64,000 nt of DNA from Elusimicrobiota bacterium (GTDB lineage: Bacteria; Elusimicrobiota; Endomicrobiia; Endomicrobiales; Endomicrobiaceae). The DNA lies in contig JAFXSD010000024.1 in NCBI GenBank assembly GCA_017525905.1, positions 1 through 64,000 of the forward strand. The letters are read 5' to 3'. Both the position numbers and the translations under genes were made by a program. Numbering within the stretch: the first letter of the stretch is position 1; each line of letters begins with the position of its first letter. A model generated the notes under the pieces. It ran no database searches. It was not told the DNA's origin and saw nothing but the letters and a program-made list of their open reading frames with translations. Positions 7,928-16,208 of this stretch are shown piece by piece.

Positions 7928-8257
7928 ATGGGTAGTACTCGTAAAACTGCCGCTAAGACATCTTGGAAAGTGGCAGATATTTTAGGTTTTGAAGTTATAG
8001 ATCAAGACGGAAATTCTTTAGGGCTTTTAACGGATGTTATATCAACAGGCAATAATGATGTTTGGACGATAAAGTCCGATACGGAAGAACTTTTGATTCC
8101 GGCTTTGAAAAGTATAGTTACAAAAGTAGATATATCTAAAAAAAGAATTTTTGTATCTTTACCCGAAGGGTATAGTGATATTTACGGGACTAAGATTAAG
8201 TTGGAAGATGCAGTAGTTGTAGAGGATTTTCCCGGAATTACTGTTTATGAAGATTGA
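7928..8257 (+). CDS. rimM: RimM-like 16S rRNA processing protein, PRC-barrel half only
   Basis: Position between khpA and trmD and the C-terminal PRC barrel (LGFEVIDQDGNSLGLLTDV, NNDVW, ELLIPALKSIVTKVD) identify it as the RimM position, the 30S maturation factor that binds S19. Only 109 aa are present; ordinary RimM is about 165-180 aa and has an N-terminal beta-barrel that is absent here. The upstream gene ends 5 bp before this start, so the N-domain is not hidden in another frame. The last 11 bases overlap the trmD start. Either a natural one-domain RimM or a diverged PRC protein. Confidence 0.75.
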   Translation: MGSTRKTAAKTSWKVADILGFEVIDQDGNSLGLLTDVISTGNNDVWTIKSDTEELLIPALKSIVTKVDISKKRIFVSLPEGYSDIYGTKIKLEDAVVVEDFPGITVYED

Positions 8258-8954
8258 TATATTAACTATATTTCCAGAAATGTTTAAAGGTCCTATGACT
8301 TGCAGTTTAATGAATAGGGCAATACAGAACAAAATTTTAGATATAAACTATGTAGACATAAGATCTTTTACAAAAGACAAACATAAAAAAGTAGATGATA
8401 GACCTTTCGGCGGCGGACCGGGCATGTTAATGCAGGTGGAACCGATATATTTATCATTGAAAAGTGTCGGTGTAAAAAAGAAAAATTGTTTGTATAAAAA
8501 TCCTTATAAAAAACCTTATGTTATTTATATGAGCCCGCAAGGAAACTTATTAAATAATAAAAAGGTTAAAACTCTTTCAAAGTATGAACATTTAGTTTTA
8601 CTTTGCGGACATTATGAAGGAGTTGATGAAAGGGTTTTAAATTGGGTGGACGAGGAAATTTCTATAGGAGATTATGTCTTAACCGGCGGTGAAATTCCGG
8701 CAATGGTTTTAATAGATTCCGTTGCAAGAATGTTGCCCGGGGTGGTACAAGACAAAAATTCCGTGGAACAAGATTCTTTTTATGACGGGATGCTTGATTA
8801 TCCTCAATATACGCGCCCCGCAAAATTTAAAAATTTTAAAGTTCCGGAAGTGTTATTATCCGGTAATCATTTAGAAATAGAAAAATGGCGAAAACAGCAG
8901 TCTTATGAGAGAACAAAAAACAGAAGACCTGACCTGTTAAAGTTAAAAAAGTAA
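8247..8954 (+). CDS. trmD: tRNA (guanine-N1-)-methyltransferase TrmD
   Basis: Methylates G37 next to the anticodon using S-adenosylmethionine, preventing +1 frameshifts. The 235-aa SPOUT enzyme starts MKIDILTIFPEMF and has the RPFGGGPGM loop and the trefoil-knot SAM site (LCGHYEGVDERV, ISIGDYVLTGGE). The C-terminal helical domain ends NRRPDLL. It overlaps the rimM-like gene by 11 bp, consistent with translational coupling. Confidence 0.97.
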   Translation: MKIDILTIFPEMFKGPMTCSLMNRAIQNKILDINYVDIRSFTKDKHKKVDDRPFGGGPGMLMQVEPIYLSLKSVGVKKKNCLYKNPYKKPYVIYMSPQGNLLNNKKVKTLSKYEHLVLLCGHYEGVDERVLNWVDEEISIGDYVLTGGEIPAMVLIDSVARMLPGVVQDKNSVEQDSFYDGMLDYPQYTRPAKFKNFKVPEVLLSGNHLEIEKWRKQQSYERTKNRRPDLLKLKK

Positions 8955-8975
8955 TTAAGTTAAAGGAGTAGTAAA

Positions 8976-9350
8976 ATGTCACTTATAGACCAAATCGAAG
9001 CAGCACAAAAAAAAGATGTTAAAGTTCAATTTAAAGCTGGAGATACAGTAAGGGTTTTCTTCAAAGTTGTTGAAGGCGGAAACGAAAGAATTCAGGCTTT
9101 TGAAGGTGTAGTTATACAGAAAAAAGGTACAGGTTTAACCGAAACTTTTACGGTAAGAAAAATTTCTTTCGGTGTAGGTGTAGAAAGAATATTCCCTATT
9201 CACTCACCAAGAATCGATAAAATTCAGGTAATAAGAAAAGGTAAAGTAAGAAGAGCAAAACTCTATTACTTAAGAGACTTGTCCGGTAAAGCTGCAAGAA
9301 TTACGGAAGTTCAAAACAAACAACAAGCAGAAGCTGCAGTCGCAAAGTAA
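8976..9350 (+). CDS. rplS: 50S ribosomal protein L19
   Basis: A large-subunit protein at the 30S-50S interface. The 124-aa sequence has [26 protein letters not shown], the diagnostic [13 protein letters not shown], and [20 protein letters not shown]. Usual place after trmD, with ribosome-binding site AAAGGAG. Confidence 0.98.
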   Translation: MSLIDQIEAAQKKDVKVQFKAGDTVRVFFKVVEGGNERIQAFEGVVIQKKGTGLTETFTVRKISFGVGVERIFPIHSPRIDKIQVIRKGKVRRAKLYYLRDLSGKAARITEVQNKQQAEAAVAK

Positions 9351-9371
9351 TAATATTAAGAGGAAATTAAA

Positions 9372-9989
9372 ATTTCTCTTTTTAAATTTGATAAAGATTT
9401 TTATGATAAAGGACTTCAATTTGTCTCCGGTGTTGACGAGGCAGGTCGAGGTCCTTTAGCAGGTCCGGTGGTGGCAGCTGCAGTTATCCTCCCGAAAGAT
9501 ATTTTTATAGACGGTGTAAACGATTCAAAAAAACTAACCGAAAAGAAACGAAATGTTCTGTTTGAAGAAATAAAACAAAAAGCTTTTTCTTATGGTATCG
9601 GCATAATTGATGCCAAAACAATAGATGAAATAAATATTTTACAGGCAACTTTTCTTGCAATGAAAAAAGCATTGGATCAGTTATCCGTAAAACCTGATTT
9701 GATTTTAGTTGACGGTAACCACACAATACCTAATTTACAAAATAAACAACAGGCAATAGTTTCAGGTGACGCAAAAAGTGCATGTATAGCTTGTGCTTCG
9801 ATACTTGCAAAAGTTACAAGAGATAATATGATGTACGAATATGCAAAACAATATCCGCAATATAATTTTGAAAAACATAAAGGTTACGGAACAAAAGCTC
9901 ATCTTGAAGCTATACAAAAATACGGACCGTGTCCTATACACAGAATGACATTTGCTCCGTTAAATTCAAAACAATTGGAACTGCTTTAA
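9372..9989 (+). CDS. rnhB: Ribonuclease HII, apparently with an ATT start codon
   Basis: Cleaves RNA in RNA-DNA hybrids and at single ribonucleotides in DNA. The active-site block GVDEAGRGPLAGPVVAAAV lies at the N-terminus, DGVNDSKKLTEKKR follows, and later acidic residues (LILVDGN, GDAKSACIACASILAKVTRD) are intact. Conserved sequence begins well before the first GTG (9468). No ATG, GTG or TTG occurs in frame between the upstream stop (9357) and the GVDEAGRG block. The best start is ATT at 9372 (MSLFKFDKDFYDKG...), seven bases after AGAGGA, which gives a normal-length 205-aa protein. ATT at 9366 is an alternative. Confidence 0.88.
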   Translation: MSLFKFDKDFYDKGLQFVSGVDEAGRGPLAGPVVAAAVILPKDIFIDGVNDSKKLTEKKRNVLFEEIKQKAFSYGIGIIDAKTIDEINILQATFLAMKKALDQLSVKPDLILVDGNHTIPNLQNKQQAIVSGDAKSACIACASILAKVTRDNMMYEYAKQYPQYNFEKHKGYGTKAHLEAIQKYGPCPIHRMTFAPLNSKQLELL

Positions 9990-9990
9990 C

Positions 9991-10026
9991 GGCAATTTAT
10001 AATTTACAATGTATAATTTATAATTA
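9991..10026 (-). repeat. AT-rich intergenic repeat, copy 2 (inverted)
   Basis: Between rnhB and yraN. The reverse complement reads as ATTATAAATTATACATTGTAAATT-type sequence and matches the element at 7250-7290. No coding potential. Confidence 0.5.
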
Positions 10027-10061
10027 ATGAAGAGCAATAAATGGCAATTTAAGGAACAATA

Positions 10062-10430
10062 ATGAAAGAGTTGACCACCGATATCGGTAAAAAACATGAA
10101 CAGGAAGCAGCGGATTTTCTTAAAAATTTAAAATATAAAATTATAGAACAAAATTTTAAACTTTTACCTGTCGGAGAAATAGATATTATTGCCAAAGATA
10201 AAAATACAATAGTTTTTGTTGAAGTAAAATACAGAAAGACAAAAGATTTTGGAACACCTGCGGAATTTGTAACAAAATCCAAACAGAAAAAAGTTATAAA
10301 AACAGCATTATGTTATGTGAAGAAGAACAATATAAAAGCAGATATAAGATTTGATGTGATTTCAATTTGCCAAAATGAAATCGAACATATAAAAAATGCT
10401 TTTTGTCCTGATACTTATTTTACTTATTGA
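10062..10430 (+). CDS. YraN/UPF0102 endonuclease-like protein
   Basis: A 122-aa member of UPF0102 (YraN). It has the restriction-endonuclease-like core GEIDIIAKDKNTIVFVEVKYRK, which carries the acidic E-I-D and E-V-K positions. The family fold suggests nuclease activity; the cellular role is not established. It sits after rnhB, a very common arrangement. Its 3' end overlaps the convergent M20 gene by 11 bp. Confidence 0.9.
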   Translation: MKELTTDIGKKHEQEAADFLKNLKYKIIEQNFKLLPVGEIDIIAKDKNTIVFVEVKYRKTKDFGTPAEFVTKSKQKKVIKTALCYVKKNNIKADIRFDVISICQNEIEHIKNAFCPDTYFTY

Positions 10431-11580
10431 GGAAAAGTTTTGCGGTGTTAGCTAAAATTTCTGCACCTTTGGGAAGAGCAGTTTCATCTAAATCAAACTT
10501 TTCATGATGCCAAGGATAAGAAGTTTTCTCGTTTGAAGAAGTTCCAACATAAATAAAAGCACCTTTAACTTCATGTAAATATTCGGCAAAATCTTCGCCG
10601 GCCATGGACGGATTTTTTAAAAATTCTATGTTTTTGGGACCGTAAACTTGTTTTGCCGATTCATAACATAAATCTACAACGGAATCCGTATTTATTAAAG
10701 GATTGTTCAAAACTTGATAATCAAAAGTGTATGTCATTGAATAACTTTTACAAATACCTTGCAGCCTTTTTATCATTTCTTTTTTTATAAGTTCTCTTGT
10801 TTTTTCGCTGAATGTCCTGACTGTGCCCACAACGGTTACTTTGTCCGCAATTATGTTATATTGTTGTCCGCCTTCAATTTTTCCTACGGTAACAACCACC
10901 GGTTCAACAGGATTTACTATTCTTGAAGGAATAGTTTGTAAAGACATTATAAATTCACTTGTTGCAACAATAGGATCTTTGGATAAATGAGGATATGCAC
11001 CATGTCCCAAAAGACCTTTTATTTCTATAACAAATTTATCTACTCCCGCCATCATTGCACCGTACTTTAAGGCAACTTTACCTGATTTTGTCCAAGGGCT
11101 TACATGTGCACCTATAATGCAATCAACTTTATTTGTTGATAATACTCCTTCTTTTATCATTCCTTTGGATCCGCCTGCAGTTTCTTCATCAAGTTGGAAC
11201 GTGAATTGTATTTTACCTGCAAATTCTTCTTTTTGTTCAGCTAAAATCATTGCCGCACCGAGTAACATTGTTGTGTTACCGTCATGACCGCAGGCATGCA
11301 TTACACCCGGATTTTTTGATTTATATGAATTATTGTTTTTTTCTTTTATGGGAAGAGCATCCAAGTCCGCTCTTAAAGCTATGGTTTTAGTTTTTTTGTT
11401 GGTTTTCTTTGTTCCTTCCAAAATGCCGATAACACCTGTTTTACATAATCTGTATGTTTTTATACCTTGTTCTTTTAAAATTTTTTCAACGAAATCCGCG
11501 GTTTTATATTCCTTATTACTGAGTTCGGGATTTTGATGTATTGTCCTTCTTATATTTTGTAAAGTTTTAAATAAGTTCAT
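10420..11580 (-). CDS. M20-family amidohydrolase (hippurate hydrolase/IAA-amino acid hydrolase type)
   Basis: A 386-aa metal-dependent amidohydrolase that removes acyl or amino-acid groups from N-acylated amino acids or small peptides; the substrate cannot be told. Metal and catalytic motifs are present: LRADLDALPI, MHACGHDGNTTMLLGAA, DEETAGGSKGMI around the catalytic Glu, GAHVSPW, AGEDFAEYL and WHHEKFDLDE. The GLLGHGAYPH segment marks the dimerisation lid domain. It is transcribed after nnrD, separated by a 127-bp dispersed element that ends in a hairpin next to its Shine-Dalgarno. Confidence 0.9.
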   Translation of the reverse strand: MNLFKTLQNIRRTIHQNPELSNKEYKTADFVEKILKEQGIKTYRLCKTGVIGILEGTKKTNKKTKTIALRADLDALPIKEKNNNSYKSKNPGVMHACGHDGNTTMLLGAAMILAEQKEEFAGKIQFTFQLDEETAGGSKGMIKEGVLSTNKVDCIIGAHVSPWTKSGKVALKYGAMMAGVDKFVIEIKGLLGHGAYPHLSKDPIVATSEFIMSLQTIPSRIVNPVEPVVVTVGKIEGGQQYNIIADKVTVVGTVRTFSEKTRELIKKEMIKRLQGICKSYSMTYTFDYQVLNNPLINTDSVVDLCYESAKQVYGPKNIEFLKNPSMAGEDFAEYLHEVKGAFIYVGTSSNEKTSYPWHHEKFDLDETALPKGAEILANTAKLFLNK

Positions 11581-11707
11581 ATCTTTCTCCGAAAAATTCC
11601 TGTGGAATTTTGATGTATAGATGTACAGATGACCGGATGTATGGAAACTACAAAAAATTTATTTTGTTGTTTTTTTCTATACTTCTATCTCTCTATATCT
11701 CCAGCCC
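11581..11707 (-). repeat. Dispersed intergenic element, second full copy (minus strand)
   Basis: Read on the minus strand, from nnrD towards the amidohydrolase, it starts with a purine-rich half (GATAGAAGTATAGAAA). It continues with GTTTCCATACATCC and further ATACATC words, then ends in a hairpin AAAATTCC-ACA-GGAATTTT next to the Shine-Dalgarno CGGAG. The order and words match the element at 2118-2289. No gene is seen. Confidence 0.6.
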
Positions 11708-12589
11708 TCAAAAATTGCCTTTGGTAATTTTTTTTATTGCTTTAGATATGTTCCCGATTATATCACTTGCCGTTAGAGAAACTTGAGTTTTTTCTTTTGC
11801 TGCAAAATCTCCGGCAAGACCGTGAACATAAACTGCAGTTGCAACTTTTAATAATAAATCTTTGTTTTCAATACATATAAAAGCGGAAATTGTACCGGTT
11901 AAAACATCACCGCTTCCGGCTGTAGCCATACCTGCATTACCTGTATTGTTTACATATATTTTGTTGCCGTCACTTACAACGGTTTTATGTCCTTTTAATA
12001 AACAAATTATATCATTATTTTTAGCAAAAGTTTTAGTTATTTGTTTTCTGTAATTTGTATCTTCTTTATATTTTATTCCGGATATTCTTTCAAATTCTTT
12101 AGGATGAGGGGTAACTGTTATTTTTGATTTTGAATTTTTAAATTCTTTTATTATTGATTGCCTTTGTTTGCCTTCCAAAGAATTCAGTCCGTCGGCATCG
12201 ATTGTTACATAGATATCGAACTTTTTTATTATTGATAGTATTAAATTTTTTACGGAACTGTTTTTGCCCGTTCCGCAACCTACAGCAACGGAAGTAATTT
12301 TTCTTTTTTCTATAAATTTTAATATTTTATTTTGTGCAGACTTTGAAAAAGTTCCGTTTTTTTCTTCTAGAGGCAAAAGCATTATTTCCGGTTTAATGTT
12401 TTTTGCTATAACAGGGTATGCGGATTTCGGAAAGGCAATTGTTACAAGGCCTGCACCTGAAGTTATTGCCGAATTAGCACATAAAACTCCGGCTCCGGGC
12501 ATATTATAAGAACCTGCAATAACAAGTACATGACCGAAATTATTTTTAAAACTGTTATTCTTTCTTTTAAATATATTTTTTATTTTCAT
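11708..12589 (-). CDS. nnrD: ADP-dependent NAD(P)H-hydrate dehydratase
   Basis: Repairs hydrated (damaged) NADH and NADPH by ATP- or ADP-dependent dehydration. The 293-aa protein has the ribokinase-like motifs of the family: HVLVIAGSYNMPGAGVLCANSAI, VTPHPKEFERI, and the nucleotide site NAGMATAGSGDVLTGTI. The NnrE epimerase domain, often fused at the N-terminus, is absent. It starts one base after the acpS stop, so the two are an operon. Confidence 0.93.
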   Translation of the reverse strand: MKIKNIFKRKNNSFKNNFGHVLVIAGSYNMPGAGVLCANSAITSGAGLVTIAFPKSAYPVIAKNIKPEIMLLPLEEKNGTFSKSAQNKILKFIEKRKITSVAVGCGTGKNSSVKNLILSIIKKFDIYVTIDADGLNSLEGKQRQSIIKEFKNSKSKITVTPHPKEFERISGIKYKEDTNYRKQITKTFAKNNDIICLLKGHKTVVSDGNKIYVNNTGNAGMATAGSGDVLTGTISAFICIENKDLLLKVATAVYVHGLAGDFAAKEKTQVSLTASDIIGNISKAIKKITKGNF

Positions 12590-12590
12590 T

Positions 12591-12929
12591 TTATTTAGAA
12601 GATACCGCTACAGCTACAACGGTAGTTCTGTTGTGCGAAAAAGATATATCGATATAAGATACTTTTTTGCCTTTAATATAAACTTCTGGCTTTCCAGAAA
12701 CTGAATTTTTAAATGATATATCCGTTATTACTAATTTTTTTGATTTGTTTATTGCTTTCCAAACGGCTTCTTTGCCTGCAAATCTGACGGCAAAATGTTG
12801 AACGGCATTCTTTTTCTTGGACGAACAATATTCTATTTCATCTTTAGAAAATACCCGTTCAATGAAATTTTTGTCTTTCAAAAATTTTTGAAATCTTTTT
12901 ATTTCTTCTATGTCTATTCCGATATTCAT
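12591..12929 (-). CDS. acpS: Holo-[acyl-carrier-protein] synthase
   Basis: Transfers 4'-phosphopantetheine from CoA to acyl carrier protein for fatty acid synthesis. The 112-aa protein has GIDIEEI (metal-binding Asp), the RFAGKEAVWKA catalytic motif and the C-terminal SFSHNRTTVVAVA. It heads the minus-strand group acpS-nnrD-amidohydrolase and is divergent from the sugar epimerase gene across a 142-bp AT-rich gap. Confidence 0.95.
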   Translation of the reverse strand: MNIGIDIEEIKRFQKFLKDKNFIERVFSKDEIEYCSSKKKNAVQHFAVRFAGKEAVWKAINKSKKLVITDISFKNSVSGKPEVYIKGKKVSYIDISFSHNRTTVVAVAVSSK

Positions 12930-13041
12930 TTTTATAACCGATTAAAAAAATTATTTATCGTCAAAATTGTATACTATTAATGAAAAAAAATCAATGATAT
13001 ATTTTTATCAAAAAAATTCGTTTTTTTATATATATTTTTTG

Positions 13042-13047
13042 TATAAT
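13042..13047 (+). promoter_or_regulatory. -10 box candidate for the polysaccharide gene group
   Basis: TATAAT 25 bp upstream of the epimerase start, within an extremely AT-rich divergent intergenic region (12930-13071) that holds no other recognisable feature. No good -35 is visible. Confidence 0.4.
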
Positions 13048-13071
13048 ATTTAAAATATTTTTTTTTGAGGA

Positions 13072-14046
13072 ATGCCCGTGAGCATAATAGTTACCGGAGT
13101 TGCAGGTTTTATTGCAAACAAAACCGCAGAATTTTTATTAAAAGCAAAAAAAGAAGTTATAGGTGTCGATAACCTTAATGATTATTACGATGTCAGAATA
13201 AAAAATTACAGATTAAAACAGTTAAAAAAATATAAAAATTTTAAATTCTTTAAACTTGATATTGAAAACAAAAATTCAATTGAAAAGATATTTAAAAAAA
13301 ATAAAGTTTCTGCAGTTATCAATTTGGCTGCAAGAGCGGGTGTAAGATACAGCCTGGAAAATCCGTTTGTTTATGTTTCAACCAATACTATGGGAACACT
13401 TAATCTTTTGGATTTATGCAGACAATATAAAGTAAAAAAGTTTGTTTTAGCATCAACCTCTTCTCTTTATGCGGGACAAAAAACGCCTTTTACCGAAACA
13501 CTTGCCGTAAACACTCCGATTTCTCCGTATGCCGCTTCAAAAAAAGGAGCGGAAGCCATGTGTTATTCATATCATTATTTGTACGGTATAGATGTAAGTA
13601 TAGTTAGATATTTTACCGTGTACGGCCCTGCGGGAAGAACTGATATGAGTACACTGAGATTTATAAAATGGATAGATGAAGGGACACCTATTAATCTTTT
13701 CGGGGACGGTTCACAAAGCAGAGATTTTACTTATGTTGATGATATTGCTAAAGGAACAATAAAGGCATTAAAGAAAGTAGGTTTTGAAATTATAAATTTG
13801 GGCGGCGGCAATAATCCTGTTTCATTAAATTATGTTATAAGTTTAATGGAAAAATATTTGGGTAAAAAAGCAAAAATAAACAGAAAACCTTTTCATAAAG
13901 CAGATGTTATTTCAACTTGGGCAGATATTTCCAAAGCAGCTGAAATATTAAATTGGAAACCGACCGTTTCGTTGGAACAAGGTATAAAAAATACAGTTAA
14001 TTGGTATTTGGAAAATAAAACATGGTTTAAACATGTTAAAGTATAA
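13072..14046 (+). CDS. NAD-dependent nucleotide-sugar epimerase (UDP-glucuronate 4-epimerase-like)
   Basis: A 324-aa extended short-chain dehydrogenase. The N-terminal GVDNLNDYYDVRIKNYRL is characteristic of UDP-uronate 4-epimerases. The catalytic YxxxK is YAASK, with the partner Ser/Thr in STSSLYAG. The glycine-rich NAD loop reads TGVAGFIA, so the last Gly of TGxxGxxG is Ala. Followed by a UDP-sugar dehydrogenase and two GT2 enzymes, it probably makes an uronic or amino-uronic sugar for surface polysaccharide. The GAG Shine-Dalgarno region is merged with the start (TTGAGGAATG). Confidence 0.85.
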   Translation: MPVSIIVTGVAGFIANKTAEFLLKAKKEVIGVDNLNDYYDVRIKNYRLKQLKKYKNFKFFKLDIENKNSIEKIFKKNKVSAVINLAARAGVRYSLENPFVYVSTNTMGTLNLLDLCRQYKVKKFVLASTSSLYAGQKTPFTETLAVNTPISPYAASKKGAEAMCYSYHYLYGIDVSIVRYFTVYGPAGRTDMSTLRFIKWIDEGTPINLFGDGSQSRDFTYVDDIAKGTIKALKKVGFEIINLGGGNNPVSLNYVISLMEKYLGKKAKINRKPFHKADVISTWADISKAAEILNWKPTVSLEQGIKNTVNWYLENKTWFKHVKV

Positions 14047-14099
14047 TCGAAAAAAACAAAGAAAAATTTTGTATGGATAGACTTTAAAGGGAGTTGAAA

Positions 14100-15395
14100 A
14101 TGTATAAAAGTTTATTGGAGAAAATAAATTCAAAGAAGGCCAATATAGGTGTTATAGGTTTGGGATATGTCGGACTTCCGTTAGCGGTTGAACTTGCTAA
14201 GAAAGGTTTTACGGTAACAGGTTTGGAAGTGGATTCAAAAAAAGTTGAAAGTATAAAAAACAAAAAATCTTATATCGGCGATATAGATACTAAAGATATA
14301 AAAGAATTGGTGGAAGCAAAAAGATTTTCCGCAACAACAAATTTTAAAACAATATCAAAGTTGGATGTTGTTATTATATGTGTTCCTACTCCGTTAAGAA
14401 AATCTAAAGATCCGGATGTTTCATATATAGTTGCGGCAACAAAAGAAATAAAAGATAATTTACAAAAAGGGCAGTTGATAGTCCTTGAATCAACAACATA
14501 TCCGGGAACAACAGCCGAATTGGTTTTGCCTATGCTTGAATCCACGGGATTAAAAGCAAGTAAAGATTTTTTCTTGGCATTTAGTCCTGAAAGAATAGAT
14601 CCCGCAAACAAAAAATTTACTATTGCAAATACAACAAAAGTTGTAGGCGGTATATGTAAACAATCCACCGAGCTTACTGCAGCGGTTTACGGTAGTTTTA
14701 CAAAGGTTTATAAAGTATCGTCAACACAAGCAGCGGAGATGGTAAAACTTTTGGAAAATACTTTTAGAGCGGTAAATATCGGACTTGTAAACGAAGTTGC
14801 ATTAATGTGTGACAGATTAGGTTTAAATGTTTGGGAAGTAATAAATGCTTCCGCAACAAAACCGTTTGGTTTCATGAAATTTACTCCCGGCCCCGGAATA
14901 GGAGGACATTGTATTCCGTTGGATCCGCATTATTTGGCTTGGAAATTAAAAACATTAAATTTTTATTCAAGATTTATAGAACTTTCGGGTGAAATAAATG
15001 CAAAAATGCCGGAATATGTTGTAACAAAGTTGGCAGATGCATTGAACAAAAAATCAAAGTCAATTAAAAATTCAAAAATATTGGTTTTAGGTGTTGCTTA
15101 TAAGAAAGATGTTTCTGATATGAGAGAGTCACCTGCAATAGATGTTATGTATTTATTAAATAAAAAAGAAGCAAAACTTTTTTATTATGACCCGTATGTT
15201 CCAACCGTTAAAATCGAAAATAAAGTGATGAAATCCGAAAAAGATATTAAAAATATTTCAAAATATGATGTTGTATTAATATTAACGGATCATACATGCA
15301 TAGATTATGCTGATGTTGTTAAAAAATCTAAACTTGTTTTTGATACAAGAAATGCAACAAATTTAATGAAATCATCAAAAATAGTAAGGATATAA
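14100..15395 (+). CDS. UDP-sugar 6-dehydrogenase (WbpA-like, UDP-GlcNAc or UDP-glucose)
   Basis: Oxidises the C6 hydroxyl of a UDP-hexose to the acid with two NAD+. Motifs are GVIGLGYVGLPLAVELA (NAD fold), LESTTYPGTTAE, FSPERIDPAN, and the catalytic Cys in GPGIGGHCIPLDPHYLAWK. A C-terminal UDP-binding domain (LGVAYKKDVSDMRESPA) follows. GGHCIPLDPHYL and the PGTT motif are closer to the UDP-GlcNAc dehydrogenase (WbpA) branch than to plain UDP-glucose dehydrogenases; the substrate remains inferred. ATG 14100 was chosen over the in-frame TTG 14094 because AAGGGAG gives correct spacing. Confidence 0.88.
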   Translation: MYKSLLEKINSKKANIGVIGLGYVGLPLAVELAKKGFTVTGLEVDSKKVESIKNKKSYIGDIDTKDIKELVEAKRFSATTNFKTISKLDVVIICVPTPLRKSKDPDVSYIVAATKEIKDNLQKGQLIVLESTTYPGTTAELVLPMLESTGLKASKDFFLAFSPERIDPANKKFTIANTTKVVGGICKQSTELTAAVYGSFTKVYKVSSTQAAEMVKLLENTFRAVNIGLVNEVALMCDRLGLNVWEVINASATKPFGFMKFTPGPGIGGHCIPLDPHYLAWKLKTLNFYSRFIELSGEINAKMPEYVVTKLADALNKKSKSIKNSKILVLGVAYKKDVSDMRESPAIDVMYLLNKKEAKLFYYDPYVPTVKIENKVMKSEKDIKNISKYDVVLILTDHTCIDYADVVKKSKLVFDTRNATNLMKSSKIVRI

Positions 15396-15398
15396 TTG

Positions 15399-16208
15399 GT
15401 GGATAAAGGGAAAAAATTATCAATTGTTTTAGTTACAAGAAATTCTAAATCAGTGTTGTTTGATTGCCTTAAAGCGTTGGATAATAACGATGACATTACA
15501 TCTTCAAATAATGCTCAATGGATTATAGTTGATAATGCCAGCAGTGACGGCTCAATAGAAGAAGTTTTAAAATTATATCCTCGAACACAAGTTATAAAAA
15601 ACAACGACAATTTAGGATTTGCAAAAGCTGCGAACCAAGGTTTTAATGTATCCGAAACAGACTTTATTCTTTACATAAACACAGATACCGAAATAAAACA
15701 AAATTCGATATCAAAACTTTACAATAAAATTGTTTCCGATAAAAATGTTGCCGTTATCGGCCCCAGACTTTTAAGAAAAAATAATACAATTCAAAAGTCG
15801 GTATATCCGGAAGCAACTTTATATACCGAAATTTTTAAACCTTTAGTAAAATTGTCCGTTTCAATAAAAGAAAATTTTTATAAAGCAGGTAAATGTTATA
15901 CGGTTAATTCGTTAAGAGGAGCTTGTTTTATAATAAATAAAGAGTATATGAAACAGGTTGGCGGTTTTGACGAAAGATATTTTTTCTATTTGGAAGAAAC
16001 GGATTTGTTTAGACAATTAAAACTGGCAGGTAAAAAAATTTGTTATCTTCCAGAAAGTGAAGTTTATCATTACGGCGGACTCGGAAGTGATGATAAAATG
16101 ACTTTTAATAAGAAAAAAATGTATAACGAGTCTTTACTAAAATATTTTGCAAAAAACAGAAACAAGTTTGAAAATTTTATTATAAGGAAAATAATTAAAA
16201 ACAAATGA
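15399..16208 (+). CDS. Glycosyltransferase family 2 (rhamnosyltransferase-like)
   Basis: A GT-A fold inverting transferase of about 269 aa: LSIVLVTRNS, DNASSDGS, DNLGFAKAANQG, the metal-binding NTDTE motif, and RGACFIINKEYMKQVGGFDERYFF with the catalytic ED-type YLEETDLFRQ. Such enzymes add a sugar to a growing surface polysaccharide or LPS on the cytoplasmic face. Start GTG 15399 (TTG 15396 is possible) follows the dehydrogenase stop. Its 3' end overlaps the next glycosyltransferase by 4 bp. Confidence 0.85.
   Translation: MDKGKKLSIVLVTRNSKSVLFDCLKALDNNDDITSSNNAQWIIVDNASSDGSIEEVLKLYPRTQVIKNNDNLGFAKAANQGFNVSETDFILYINTDTEIKQNSISKLYNKIVSDKNVAVIGPRLLRKNNTIQKSVYPEATLYTEIFKPLVKLSVSIKENFYKAGKCYTVNSLRGACFIINKEYMKQVGGFDERYFFYLEETDLFRQLKLAGKKICYLPESEVYHYGGLGSDDKMTFNKKKMYNESLLKYFAKNRNKFENFIIRKIIKNK

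Noticed and set aside
9468-9989. RNase HII starting at GTG 9468
   Set aside because: This start would remove the essential GVDEAGRGPLAG motif that is encoded in frame just upstream.
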